A stretch of 43,234 nucleotides of DNA from Thalassovita sp. GTDB taxonomy: Bacteria > Pseudomonadota > Alphaproteobacteria > Rhodobacterales > Rhodobacteraceae. A program made the translations under genes and the position numbers. The stretch covers positions 1-43,234 of the forward strand of contig JARGPB010000024.1 in the NCBI GenBank assembly GCA_029212905.1, written 5' to 3'. The notes below the pieces were generated by a model that was not told where the DNA came from, ran no database searches, and was given only the letters and a program-made list of their open reading frames with translations. Below are positions 1 through 8,587 of the stretch, in pieces (within the stretch, counting starts at the first letter, position 1; the number at the start of each line of letters is the position of its first letter).

Positions 1-59
1 CCGTCACCGCCTGTAGCCGCGCCAATGGCCTGGATGAACCAGAGGGGCTGACGGCATGA
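1..59 (+). CDS. C-terminal fragment, probably FolD (methylene-THF dehydrogenase/cyclohydrolase)
   Basis: Only the last 18 codons lie in the window, read in frame 3 and ending with TGA at 57-59. The tail (RANGLDEPEGLTA) resembles the C-terminus of bifunctional methylene-tetrahydrofolate dehydrogenase/cyclohydrolase from roseobacters. That enzyme would oxidise the methylene-THF made by the demethylases downstream and supply 10-formyl-THF to PurU, so the position fits. The assignment is from a very short tail plus context and could be wrong. Confidence 0.4.
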   Translation, partial: VTACSRANGLDEPEGLTA

Positions 60-71
60 CAGCGACCTCCT

Positions 72-97
72 CCGGCTGATAGCCGGCTTTTCCTTTT
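72..97 (+). terminator. Short intrinsic terminator after the partial gene
   Basis: The arms CCGGCT and AGCCGG (72-77 and 81-86) pair around a 3-base loop and are followed by CTTTTCCTTTT. The stem is only 6 bp, so termination may be partial. It begins 13 bases after the upstream stop codon and ends about 80 bases before purU. Confidence 0.4.
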
Positions 98-174
98 CAC
101 CCGGCGTATGACGCCAGAAATGACCTGCCCTTTGCGGGATTGGACCCAACTTTGCAATCCAAACGGAGCGTGAA

Positions 175-1059
175 ATGATCAAATATACCCTGACAGTAAC
201 ATGTGCCTCGACCCGCGGGATCGTGGCTGCCATCGCCAATTACATGGCCGACAATGGCTGTAATATCTCGGACAGTTCGCAATATGACGACCCTGAAACC
301 GGGGCGTTTTTCATGCGGGTTAGCTTTGTCTCGGAGAAGGGCGCGGATTTGGCCGCCCTAGAGGACGGATTCGCCCAGACCGCCACAGATTTCGGCATGA
401 CATACCAGTTCCACGACGAGAGCGAAAAGATGAAAGTGGTCATTATGGTCTCGCGCTTTGGGCATTGTCTGAACGATCTTTTGTACCGCTGGCGGATCGG
501 TGCGCTGCCGATTGATATCGTCGCAGTGGTCTCGAATCACATGGATTATCAAAAGGTTGTCGTGAATCACGACATCCCGTTCCATTGCATCAAAGTCACC
601 AAGGAAAACAAACCCGAGGCCGAAGCCGCCATCATGCGCGTGGTCGAGGATGCAGGCGCCGAGCTGATCGTTCTGGCGCGGTATATGCAGATCCTCAGCG
701 ATGAAATGTGCACGAAAATGTCCGGTCGGATCATCAATATCCACCACTCGTTCCTGCCCAGTTTCAAGGGCGCGAACCCCTATAAACAGGCGTATGAGCG
801 CGGCGTGAAACTGATCGGGGCGACCTCGCATTATGTGACCGCCGATCTGGACGAAGGTCCGATCATCGAGCAGGACATCGTCCGCGTTACCCATGCGCAA
901 TCTGCCTCGGATTACGTGTCATTGGGGCGCGATGTCGAAAGCCAGGTGCTGGCTCGCGCGATCCACGCGCATATCCATCGCCGCGTGTTCCTGAATGAGA
1001 ACAAGACCGTGGTCTTTCCGGCGTCGCCTGGGTCCTATGCCTCGGAACGTATGGGCTAA
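175..1059 (+). CDS. purU: Formyltetrahydrofolate deformylase PurU
   Basis: This cytoplasmic enzyme hydrolyses 10-formyl-THF to formate and THF. The protein has 294 residues, the usual length for PurU. It has an N-terminal ACT domain (about 4-80) and a formyltransferase fold (about 87-265). The active-site signature INIHHSFLPSFKGANPY lies at about 187-203, with Asn188 and His190, and LDEGPI holds the conserved Asp226. The ATG at 175 has a GGAG element about 7 bases upstream. In roseobacters purU commonly accompanies TMA-degradation genes, where it recycles THF and releases the C1 unit as formate. That role is inferred here from the neighbouring tmm, tdm and dmm genes; the purine-synthesis role seen in enterobacteria is less likely in this context. 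Confidence 0.93.
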   Translation: MIKYTLTVTCASTRGIVAAIANYMADNGCNISDSSQYDDPETGAFFMRVSFVSEKGADLAALEDGFAQTATDFGMTYQFHDESEKMKVVIMVSRFGHCLNDLLYRWRIGALPIDIVAVVSNHMDYQKVVVNHDIPFHCIKVTKENKPEAEAAIMRVVEDAGAELIVLARYMQILSDEMCTKMSGRIINIHHSFLPSFKGANPYKQAYERGVKLIGATSHYVTADLDEGPIIEQDIVRVTHAQSASDYVSLGRDVESQVLARAIHAHIHRRVFLNENKTVVFPASPGSYASERMG

Positions 1060-1154
1060 CCCCGGAAATATGCGGGCGGCATCTGGAATGTGCCCGGGCT
1101 TTCACGCTACTCTGTGGTCGCGCGCGCTATGCGCCTGACCGGAGATTTAGAAAC

Positions 1155-1883
1155 GTGCCTGGCTCTTCTCGCCGCCCCATGTCCCAGATGGCCAATGTGC
1201 CTGCGGTCGGATCAACGGTCCAATACGTGATCGACACATTGTCCAGCCGGATCGTCGCGCAAGAATATGGGGTGGACGAACGTCTGCCGTCAGAGCGCCA
1301 GTTGGCGCAGGATCTGGGCGTGGCACGCAACACGGTGCGCGAAGCTCTGGATCAGCTTGAGGAACGCGGCATGATCAGACGGCGTGCGGGATCGGGGTCC
1401 TTTGTGACGTTTGATCCGGACAGGGCTGATCCGTCCACTGCGGGGCCGGTGGCGGCGGAAACCGGGCCGCTGCAACTTCAGGTGATGCGCGGTATTCTGG
1501 AGCCGGAAATGGTGCGGCTGGCCATCGTGAACATGCCACCTCGTCAGATCGAATCCCTGGGCGAAACCCTGTCGAAAATGGAGGCGGTCCAGACCGACAC
1601 CAGCGATTTCGTGCGGCTGGAGGAAGAGTTTCACCGCCAAATCGCCGAGGGCACGGGCAACCCTTTGTTGATCGCCTGCTACAATCTGGTGATTGATGCG
1701 CGGCGGCAGGCGTTTCGGGCCGCGATGTACCGTCGGCACCTGACACCCAGCCGGATTGCCGCGTATCAGCATGGCTATAACGCGCTGTTCAACGCCATCG
1801 CCGCCCGCGACATCGAAGAGGCGACTGAATTCATGAAACTGGCGCTGATCGAGGACCAGAAACTGCTGTTGCAAGAGGACTAG
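1155..1883 (+). CDS. GntR-family (FadR/FCD-type) transcriptional regulator
   Basis: A 242-residue DNA-binding protein with an N-terminal winged helix (about 20-85; RLPSERQLAQDLGVARNTVR is the GntR helix-turn-helix). The C-terminal all-helical FCD domain (about 100-235) carries the EEFHR and NPLL motifs typical of the FadR subfamily. The start is taken as GTG at 1155 with GGAG at 1141-1144; an ATG at 1188 is possible. It lies between purU and the divergent tmm region and is the only regulator in the methylamine cluster, so control of tmm and its neighbours is a reasonable inference. FCD domains usually bind a small carboxylate with a metal; the ligand here is unknown. Its stop codon overlaps that of the convergent next gene in the sequence CTAG. 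Confidence 0.85.
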   Translation: MPGSSRRPMSQMANVPAVGSTVQYVIDTLSSRIVAQEYGVDERLPSERQLAQDLGVARNTVREALDQLEERGMIRRRAGSGSFVTFDPDRADPSTAGPVAAETGPLQLQVMRGILEPEMVRLAIVNMPPRQIESLGETLSKMEAVQTDTSDFVRLEEEFHRQIAEGTGNPLLIACYNLVIDARRQAFRAAMYRRHLTPSRIAAYQHGYNALFNAIAARDIEEATEFMKLALIEDQKLLLQED

Positions 1884-3160
1884 GTGCTGCCCGCCCCTGT
1901 CCGTGCGGGGTGGCGCTGGTGCCACATTTGGCCCAGTTCTTGCATGTGATGTTTCAGCAGGGGCTCGTGTCGGGATAGCCAGCCCAGAACCGATCCGAAT
2001 TCCTGTATCCGGGCCTTGCCGTTGCGGATGGCGACCACGGGCCAGTCGCCGACCAGAGCATTGTCGATCCCAAAGAATTCGCTCCCCCACCAGCTGGCCT
2101 GCCCAAAGGCATGCGGCATCTGCTGCGCGCGTTTCATTGCTGCCAGAACGGATACGGGTTCGGTGGTTTCGGCGGTTTCCACCGCGTTGTGCCACAGGTC
2201 CAGGATCGAGGCGTATTCCCAGCTTACCGCGCTCCATTTTCCTGGGAAACGCGCATTGTACGTGTCGAAAAACGCCTTGGGCCGACGAAAGAAAAATGCC
2301 GTATCCGCCAGTTCTGGGTCATCGAAATCTGGGAACTGAAACGTGTAGCGCGCCATGAAATCGGTCGCGGTGCGCGCGACCATACGGTCATAATTGTCGG
2401 CTGTGCAGGCGATGATCTGGCCGGTGAACCCCTGTTCATAGGCGGCCTCGGTCAGGGCCTGCATCATTGGCGGTGCGGATGAGCACCAACACAGCACATC
2501 GGGGTCATCCGCCAACAACGCCGCCACAATCCCCTGCGCATCGGTGTTGTCGGGAGCATATCGCAGCTCTTTGATCATGTCGCGGTCTGCGGCCTCGAAC
2601 GCGGCGCGGTAGACAGCCAACGAAGGCAGGCCCAGGCTGTCACTCTGGCTGCATAGGGCGACACGGCGGGCCTGCGGCTGGGTGCGCGCCAGCCAGTCCA
2701 CGCCCGTGACATTAAACAGGGGGTGCACCTCGGCTGGGGCGATCAGATAGGGCGTGTCGGGCGACAAGTCCGAGGGCAGCAACGTCGCCACCAGCGTCCG
2801 GCGCTCCATCAGATAGGGCAGGGCGGGGGCGAAGCTGTCGCCGCCCAGCGTGAGCACCAATTGCACGCGCTGGCGTTCAACCAGGTCGCGCGCGGCCTCA
2901 AATGTGGCCTGCGGGCTGCAAGCGCTGTCATGCGCCACGATTTCGATCTGGTGGCGCGCTCCGGCCACCATCAGCCCGCCACGCCCATTGATCCAATCCG
3001 CCCAGATTTGGCTGCCTTCAAGGCCCGGATCGCCCCAATCCTGTTCGGGCCCAGACATCGGAGTCAGCACCCCAATACGAATCGGCGCGCGATTCTGTGC
3101 CCCAAGTCGAGGCATTGAACCAGTTATCGCAAGCTTAAGAGGAAGGGAGGTGTTGCTCAT
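1880..3160 (-). CDS. Periplasmic-binding-protein-like ligand sensor (Peripla_BP_6/AmiC-like)
   Basis: A 426-residue protein of the branched-chain amino acid/urea/amide binding-protein class. The family's opening strand IRIGVLTPMSGPEQDWG lies at about 27-43, followed by the typical EGSQIWADWIN helix. There is no convincing signal peptide: the first 25 residues contain Arg and Asn and only a very short hydrophobic run. No permease or ATPase genes are nearby. A cytoplasmic ligand sensor like AmiC is therefore as likely as an ABC transporter subunit; the true location is unresolved. The ATG at 3160 is preceded on its strand by AGGGGA. It is divergent from tmm (about 170 bases between start codons) and convergent with the GntR gene, so the pair may together govern tmm. 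Interpretation is inference. Confidence 0.75.
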   Translation of the reverse strand: MSNTSLPLKLAITGSMPRLGAQNRAPIRIGVLTPMSGPEQDWGDPGLEGSQIWADWINGRGGLMVAGARHQIEIVAHDSACSPQATFEAARDLVERQRVQLVLTLGGDSFAPALPYLMERRTLVATLLPSDLSPDTPYLIAPAEVHPLFNVTGVDWLARTQPQARRVALCSQSDSLGLPSLAVYRAAFEAADRDMIKELRYAPDNTDAQGIVAALLADDPDVLCWCSSAPPMMQALTEAAYEQGFTGQIIACTADNYDRMVARTATDFMARYTFQFPDFDDPELADTAFFFRRPKAFFDTYNARFPGKWSAVSWEYASILDLWHNAVETAETTEPVSVLAAMKRAQQMPHAFGQASWWGSEFFGIDNALVGDWPVVAIRNGKARIQEFGSVLGWLSRHEPLLKHHMQELGQMWHQRHPARTGAGST

Positions 3161-3206
3161 TTTTTCATCTATATCCCCTTTTTTTCTGAGATGAACGCAA
3201 AAAATT

Positions 3207-3240
3207 CAGGAAAAAAATATTCCACACAGGAAAAAATATT
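3207..3240 (+). promoter_or_regulatory. A-rich tandem direct repeat upstream of tmm
   Basis: CAGGAAAAAAATATT (3207-3221) and CAGGAAAAAATATT (3227-3240) repeat with a period of about 20 bases, or two helical turns. They sit between the divergent start codons of the binding-protein gene and tmm, in unusually AT-rich sequence. They could be an activator site, an UP-element-like tract or overlapping promoters. No -10/-35 pair is assigned. Confidence 0.4.
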
Positions 3241-3267
3241 GACGGAAAGGCAGTCCGTGGCGCGATA

Positions 3268-3314
3268 TTGGCTCATACCGAATGAACCAGTTGAAAGAAT
3301 TGGTTCATACCGAA
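3268..3314 (+). promoter_or_regulatory. Candidate operator in the tmm leader
   Basis: TTGGCTCATACCGAA (3268-3282) recurs as TTGGTTCATACCGAA (3300-3314), 14 of 15 identical and 32 bases apart. An inverted copy of the half-site, ATGAACCAG, lies between them (3282-3290). The spacing of about three helical turns and the dyad arrangement fit a dimeric repressor. TGGT...ACC elements resemble the half-sites of FadR-type GntR proteins, and a GntR gene lies 1.4 kb away. The block ends 15 bases before the tmm start, a good position for repression or for RNA structure. Which protein binds is inference. Confidence 0.5.
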
Positions 3315-3329
3315 AACAGGAGTTTTGAA

Positions 3330-4673
3330 ATGACGAAACGTGTCGCCGTCATCGGAGCAGGCCCCTCTGGGCTGGCTCAGCTGCGTGCCTTTCAGTCGGC
3401 TGCCCAAAAAGGTGCCGAAATCCCCGAGGTTGTTTGCTTTGAGAAACAATCTGATTGGGGTGGGCTGTGGAACTACACATGGCGCACTGGCGTCGATGAA
3501 AACGGCGAACCGGTGCATTGCTCGATGTATCGCTATCTGTGGACCAACGGCCCCAAGGAGGGTCTGGAATTCGCGGATTATTCGTTCGAGGAACATTTCG
3601 GCAAACAGATCGCATCCTACCCGCCGCGCGCCGTCATGGTGGACTATATCGAAGGCCGCGTGAACAAGGCCGGTGTCCGCGATTGGATCCGGTTCTCCAG
3701 CGTTATCCGTTGGGTCGAATATGATGCCGATGCGGGTGATTTCACCATCACCGTGCATGATATGGTGAACGATCGGGTCTACAAAGAACGGTTCGATCAT
3801 GTGATCTGTGCCTCGGGGCATTTCTCGTCGCCGAACGTGCCGGAATATCCCGGATTTGACCAATTCAATGGCCGCATTGTCCACGCCCATGATTTCCGCG
3901 ATGCGCGCGAATTTGAAGGCAAAGACGTGCTGCTGGTTGGCTCGTCCTACTCGGCCGAGGACATCGGGTCGCAGTGCTGGAAATATGGCGCGAAAACCGT
4001 GACCACGTCGTATCGCTCGGCGCCGATGGGGTTTGACTGGCCCGAAAACTGGGAAGAAAAACCCGCATTGCAGAAACTGGAAGGCAAGACTGCGTTTTTC
4101 GCCGATGGCACCACCAAGGACATCGACGCGCTGATCCTGTGCACCGGATATAAGCACTATTTCCCGTTCCTGCCCGATGATCTGCGCCTGAAAACGGCGA
4201 ACCGTCTGGCCACCGCCGATCTGTATAAAGGCGTGGTTTATGTCAACAATCCCAAGATGTTCTATCTGGGAATGCAGGACCAATGGTTCACCTTCAACAT
4301 GTTTGACGCCCAGGCCTGGTATGTCCGCGACATCATCATGGACCGGATCGACGTGCCGGCCGACACTGCCGTTCTGGCGGCGGATGTGGCCGAACGCGAA
4401 GCCCGCGAAGAGGCCAGCGATGATGTGAAATACGCGATCAAATATCAGGGCGCGTATATCAAAGAGCTGATCGCGGACACGGACTATCCCAGCTTTGATG
4501 TCGATGGCGCCTGCGAGGCCTTCTTTGAATGGAAGGCGCACAAGGCTGACGACATCATGGCTTTCCGTAATCACAGCTACAAATCGGTCATCACCGGCAC
4601 CATGGCCCCCGTCCACCACACCCCATGGAAGGACGCGCTGGACGATTCAATGGAAGCCTACCTGAAGAACTAA
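3330..4673 (+). CDS. tmm: Trimethylamine monooxygenase Tmm
   Basis: A flavin monooxygenase that oxidises trimethylamine to trimethylamine N-oxide with NADPH and O2 in the cytoplasm. The protein has 447 residues. The FAD motif GAGPSG is at 9-14. The FMO fingerprint FxGxxxHxxxF is at 179-189 (F179, G181, H185, F189). The NADPH motif GSSYSAED is at 204-211, including Tyr207, a position known to matter in bacterial Tmm. The start is set at ATG 3330, with AGGAG at 3318-3322 seven bases upstream. An earlier in-frame ATG at 3282 falls inside the repeated operator and lacks a ribosome site. A strong terminator follows, then tdm for the next step. Confidence 0.96.
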   Translation: MTKRVAVIGAGPSGLAQLRAFQSAAQKGAEIPEVVCFEKQSDWGGLWNYTWRTGVDENGEPVHCSMYRYLWTNGPKEGLEFADYSFEEHFGKQIASYPPRAVMVDYIEGRVNKAGVRDWIRFSSVIRWVEYDADAGDFTITVHDMVNDRVYKERFDHVICASGHFSSPNVPEYPGFDQFNGRIVHAHDFRDAREFEGKDVLLVGSSYSAEDIGSQCWKYGAKTVTTSYRSAPMGFDWPENWEEKPALQKLEGKTAFFADGTTKDIDALILCTGYKHYFPFLPDDLRLKTANRLATADLYKGVVYVNNPKMFYLGMQDQWFTFNMFDAQAWYVRDIIMDRIDVPADTAVLAADVAEREAREEASDDVKYAIKYQGAYIKELIADTDYPSFDVDGACEAFFEWKAHKADDIMAFRNHSYKSVITGTMAPVHHTPWKDALDDSMEAYLKN

Positions 4674-4686
4674 GTCACATCCTCCC

Positions 4687-4720
4687 AACTTGGGGGGCGG
4701 TGCGCCGTCCCCCAGTTTTT
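4687..4720 (+). terminator. Intrinsic terminator between tmm and tdm
   Basis: A GC-rich hairpin pairs ACT-GGGGG-CGG (4689-4700) with CCG-CCCCC-AGT (about 4705-4716) and is followed by TTTTT. It begins 13 bases after the tmm stop. It would at least partly separate tmm and tdm transcripts, or set their ratio if leaky. Confidence 0.75.
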
Positions 4721-4743
4721 CTGTTAAGTTTCAAGGAATAAGA

Positions 4744-7113
4744 ATGCTGTTAGAGCCTTCGTTATCCATGTTTCGTCCCGGCCCGCCCACTCCGAGCGCC
4801 CCGCGCCGGGCGGCGGCATATGGGCTGTCGCGGTCTCAGGAACGCTATGTCGTGCCGGGGGGCGGGGTGATCGTGGTGCAGATCGCGCCCGGAGACCGGA
4901 TTGAGGTGATCAATGACGAAGGCGGGCAACGTTGTGCCTTGCTGTCGGCCCATGCGGATGGGCGCGTCGATTGCGGGCTTTTGGGCTGGCAGCCGGATAT
5001 CTCGGCCGAGGGGATCGGTCAGATGTTGGCGCAGACCCCGGCCCTGGCACGGGTTCGTGCGGGGCTGCTGAAACGCGGTATTTCTCTAGAAGGCGCGCGC
5101 GCGATCGGGCTGTTTGGCGATACCAGCCGCGCCGGAGAGGCCGTGTTTTTCACGGTCCAAGGGGCCGGTTGGGCCGTTATCGCGGCCCCGGCCGCCCCGA
5201 TGGATTTTCAGGCCCAAGACACGGCGACCCCGCTGAGTGTTCTGATCACCCGCGCGCAGGCCCGGACGACGGGGCAGTTCGCGCTGCCTGATCCGTTGGC
5301 TGATCCCGTGCTGGATTTGCGCGTGCGCTCTGCTACCGCGCAGGCGTATCGGGTCAAGGCGGGCGACTACATTCAGGTGATGGATGTGGACGGACGTCAG
5401 TGCACTGATTTCCAATGTTTCGATGCGCGCAAGCTGGACCAGGGGATCGCGCATCCGCTGGACGTGACGACGACGCGGACAATTCAGCACCACGCCTATC
5501 CGATGCCGGGCCTGCATGCGAAATATTTTGATCAGGACACGACCCCCTTGGTCGAGGTCATACAGGACACTTGCGGGCGGCATGATGCCTTTGCGATGGC
5601 CTGTGCTGCGAAATATTATGATGATCTGGGCTATCCGGGTCACGCCAATTGCAGCGACAATTTCAACACGGCTCTGGCTGATCATGGCGTGCCTGCGCGC
5701 GCGGGCTGGATGGCCGCGAATTTCTTTTTCAACACCGGGATCGACGAACACGGCGTGATGTATGCCGACGAACCTTGGTCCCGCCCCGGAGACTACGTGC
5801 TGCTGCGCGCGCTGACCGATCTGGTTTGCGTCAGCTCGGCCTGTCCCGATGACACCTCGCCGGCCAATGGTTGGCACCTTTCTGACATTCATGTGCGCAC
5901 GTATGATGGCGCCGAGCGGTTCCAACGCTCGGTCGCGTGGCGTGCCACCCCCGACGCGGAGCCCGTGATGACGCAACACAGCGCCTTTCACCCCAAATTT
6001 GCCGAGCTGACCCGCGATTTCGTGGAATACAAAGGGTTCTGGCTGCCCAATTCCTTCCCTGAATGCGATCCGGTCGAAAGCTATTGGGCCTGCCGTCAGG
6101 ACGTGATCGCTTGTGATCTGTCTGCCCTGCGCAAGTTCGAGGTCACAGGCCCCGACGCCGAGGCCCTGATGAACTGGGTGCTGACGCGCAACGTGTCCAA
6201 GCTGGGGCATGGGCAGGTGGTTTATTCCGCGATGTGTTACCCGCATGGCGGAATGATCGACGATGGCACCTTGTTCCGTCTGGGCGATCAAAATTTCCGC
6301 TGGATCGGTGGCAGCGACGAGGGCGGCGCCTGGATGCGCGAAGAGGCCGAGCGCCTGGGTCTGAACGTGATGATCCGCTCGTCCACCGATCAGCAGCACA
6401 ATCTGGCGGTCCAGGGCCCAAAATCTCGTGCGCTGGTGGACCAGATCATCTGGACCCCGCCGCATCAGCCCGCCGTGGCTGATCTGGGTTGGTTCCGGTT
6501 CACCGTCGGCCGTTTGGGTGGCCCCGACGGCGCGCCGCTGGTGGTGTCGCGCACCGGATACACCGGCGAGCTGGGCTATGAGATTTTCTGCCACCCCAAG
6601 GATGGCGCAGCCGTGTTTGACGCGGTGTTTGCCGCGGGCGAACCGCTGGGGATCAAACCGATGGGTCTGGCAGGTCTGGATCTGGTGCGGATCGAGGCGG
6701 GATTGGTCTTTGCTGGTTACGATTTCAGCGATCAGACCGATCCATGGGAGGCAGGCATCGGTTTCACTGTGCCGCTGAAGTCCAAGACCGCAGACTTTGT
6801 CGGGCGCGAGGCGCTGCAACGGCGCAAGGACAATCCCTCGCGTAAATTCGTCGGACTGGAAATCGACGGGCAGACCGTGCCCGTCCACGGAGACTGTGTG
6901 CGCATCGGTCGCGCGCAGGTGGGCGAGGTGTGCTCGGCCATGCGTTCGCCCGGATTGAACAAGGTTATCGCGTTGGCACGGGTCGATCTGGCCCATGCCG
7001 ACATGGGGACGGAATTAGAGGTCGGCCAGTTGGACGGACATCTGAAACGGCTGTCTGCGCGGATCACGCCCTTTCCCCATTACGACCCGAAAAAGGAACG
7101 TCCCCGGTCCTGA
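4744..7113 (+). CDS. tdm: Trimethylamine N-oxide demethylase Tdm
   Basis: Tdm cleaves TMAO to dimethylamine and formaldehyde; its C-terminal domain can pass the C1 unit to tetrahydrofolate. The 789-residue protein has an N-terminal region, a central DUF1989 domain (about 190-395) and a GcvT-type THF-binding domain (about 420-780). Cys287, Cys303 and Cys367 in the DUF1989 part are the likely zinc ligands. The folate-domain motif SRTGYTGELGYEIFC is at about 600. The start is ATG 4744 with AAGGA seven bases upstream; reading further upstream would run into the terminator after tmm. ATG 4768 is an alternative start. The gene is followed by amt. Confidence 0.93.
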   Translation: MLLEPSLSMFRPGPPTPSAPRRAAAYGLSRSQERYVVPGGGVIVVQIAPGDRIEVINDEGGQRCALLSAHADGRVDCGLLGWQPDISAEGIGQMLAQTPALARVRAGLLKRGISLEGARAIGLFGDTSRAGEAVFFTVQGAGWAVIAAPAAPMDFQAQDTATPLSVLITRAQARTTGQFALPDPLADPVLDLRVRSATAQAYRVKAGDYIQVMDVDGRQCTDFQCFDARKLDQGIAHPLDVTTTRTIQHHAYPMPGLHAKYFDQDTTPLVEVIQDTCGRHDAFAMACAAKYYDDLGYPGHANCSDNFNTALADHGVPARAGWMAANFFFNTGIDEHGVMYADEPWSRPGDYVLLRALTDLVCVSSACPDDTSPANGWHLSDIHVRTYDGAERFQRSVAWRATPDAEPVMTQHSAFHPKFAELTRDFVEYKGFWLPNSFPECDPVESYWACRQDVIACDLSALRKFEVTGPDAEALMNWVLTRNVSKLGHGQVVYSAMCYPHGGMIDDGTLFRLGDQNFRWIGGSDEGGAWMREEAERLGLNVMIRSSTDQQHNLAVQGPKSRALVDQIIWTPPHQPAVADLGWFRFTVGRLGGPDGAPLVVSRTGYTGELGYEIFCHPKDGAAVFDAVFAAGEPLGIKPMGLAGLDLVRIEAGLVFAGYDFSDQTDPWEAGIGFTVPLKSKTADFVGREALQRRKDNPSRKFVGLEIDGQTVPVHGDCVRIGRAQVGEVCSAMRSPGLNKVIALARVDLAHADMGTELEVGQLDGHLKRLSARITPFPHYDPKKERPRS

Positions 7114-7182
7114 TGGACCTGGACGGGAGGCAATAACAACAAGGCGAAAAACGCCGTTTTCAACCCAACAAGGAGTCAAGAC

Positions 7183-8562
7183 GTGGAACAGGATCTTGCA
7201 ACACTGGTGACGACAGTCGCCGAGCTAAAGGCAAAGGCGGATGCGACAAACACCATCTTTTCCGAAACCTTTTACTACTTAACTATTCCCCTCATGGTGC
7301 TGATCCATGCGGGGTTTCTGGCCTATGAAATGGGCGCCTCGCGGTCAAAAAACGCGCTGGCCTCGGGGATCAAGAACATCCTGGCCTTTGCCATGATCAT
7401 CCCCTTCTTCTATTACGTCGGCTGGTGGATCTACTGGGCCTTCCCGACAGGTCTCAGCCTGTCCGAAGGTGCCATGGGCATTTCCGGTCTGGCCTATGCC
7501 AATGACGTCGCGCTGCCCAGCAGCCAATATATGGGGCCCAACCTGGATGACCGCGCCTCGGGCGTGTTCTGGGGCGCGTTCGTTTTGTTCGCAGCCACCA
7601 CGGCCTCTATCATGTCGGGCGGTGTGATCGAGCGGATCAAGCTGACCGGCTTTATCGTGCTGGCCGTGATCCTGGGCTCTTTCGTCTGGATTCTGGCGGG
7701 CGCCTGGGGCTGGCATGCGGATGGCTGGCTGGTCACCAAGTTCGGCTATCACGATTTCGGCGCCGCTGGTGTTGTGCACATGATCGCGGGCTTCTTTACT
7801 CTGGGTGTTCTGATCAACCTGGGGCCAAGGATCGGCAAGTTTAACGCCGATGGGTCTGCCAACCAGATTGCGGGTCACTCGATGCCGATGACCTTGATTG
7901 GCCTGATGCTGATCATCGCCGGTTTCTGGGGCTTCTTGATGGGCTGTGTCATCGTTCCCGGCGAAGCCTGGAGCTGGTCCGGCACCATGGAAAACACCAT
8001 CTACGGCACGCCCATGACGATCTCGGGTATGACCTTTAACACGCTGATGGGTTTCGCCGGTGGTATCATTGGCGCCTGGATGGTCACACGTGATCCGTTC
8101 TGGATGATGTCGGGCGCTCTGGGTGGGATTATTTCCTGCGCAGCGGGTCTGGACCTGTGGTACCCGCCCATGGCCTTTGCCATCGGTTTCCTGGGCGCGA
8201 TCATGATGCCGTTCATTGCATCGCTGATCGAAAAGCTGGGCATTGATGACGCGGTCGGCGCCTTTGCCGTACACGGTTTCCTGGGCATGTGGGGCCTGAT
8301 CGCTGTGGGCATCGCCGCCCAAGGCTATCCGGCACTGTTCGGCGAAGACGTGATCGAAACCTCGTTCATGGGGCAACTGGTTGGCGCGGTCGTCATGGCA
8401 TTGCTGGGCTTTGTTCCGGGCTATGTCGTGTCGTTGCTGCTGAAGGTCACAGGACAGCTGCGGGTTCCACCCGAGGCGGAAATCCTGGGTCTGGACAAAG
8501 CCAAAGTGCCTGCTTCGGCCTACCCCGAAGCCCTGCACCCCTCTGTCAGCCCTGCTGAATAA
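7183..8562 (+). CDS. amt: Ammonium transporter (Amt family)
   Basis: An inner-membrane channel-like transporter for ammonium, possibly also methylammonium. The 459 residues include about 11 hydrophobic segments. The conserved twin histidines lie in GVVHMIAG and FAVHGFLGMWG, and the pore-entrance Asp is in YHDFGAAG. The start is GTG at 7183 with AGGAG at 7171-7175. Its place between tdm and the dmm genes suggests uptake of released or external ammonium or methylamine while methylated amines serve as nitrogen source. No glnK gene is next to it, which is unusual because amt is often paired with a PII gene. A 60-residue membrane protein gene follows instead. Confidence 0.92.
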   Translation: MEQDLATLVTTVAELKAKADATNTIFSETFYYLTIPLMVLIHAGFLAYEMGASRSKNALASGIKNILAFAMIIPFFYYVGWWIYWAFPTGLSLSEGAMGISGLAYANDVALPSSQYMGPNLDDRASGVFWGAFVLFAATTASIMSGGVIERIKLTGFIVLAVILGSFVWILAGAWGWHADGWLVTKFGYHDFGAAGVVHMIAGFFTLGVLINLGPRIGKFNADGSANQIAGHSMPMTLIGLMLIIAGFWGFLMGCVIVPGEAWSWSGTMENTIYGTPMTISGMTFNTLMGFAGGIIGAWMVTRDPFWMMSGALGGIISCAAGLDLWYPPMAFAIGFLGAIMMPFIASLIEKLGIDDAVGAFAVHGFLGMWGLIAVGIAAQGYPALFGEDVIETSFMGQLVGAVVMALLGFVPGYVVSLLLKVTGQLRVPPEAEILGLDKAKVPASAYPEALHPSVSPAE

Positions 8563-8587
8563 CCCCCGAAAAGAAAAGGATAATCCA

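Noticed and set aside
1290..2237. Long minus-strand frame across the GntR gene
   Set aside because: It is rich in Arg, His and Pro, overlaps a clear GntR gene, and has no recognisable domain.
3282..3329. Earlier in-frame ATG for tmm adding 16 residues
   Set aside because: It overlaps the repeated operator, has no ribosome site, and the resulting N-terminus precedes the normal family start.
3273..4619. 448-codon minus-strand frame opposite tmm
   Set aside because: The whole length mirrors tmm codons; there is no ribosome site or family match.
5086..6996. 636-codon minus-strand frame inside tdm
   Set aside because: It is an antisense shadow of a high-GC gene with biased composition and no domain.
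7141..7160. GGCG-AAAAA-CGCC followed by GTTTT as a terminator before amt
   Set aside because: The stem is only four pairs; it is too weak to claim and sits close to the amt ribosome site.
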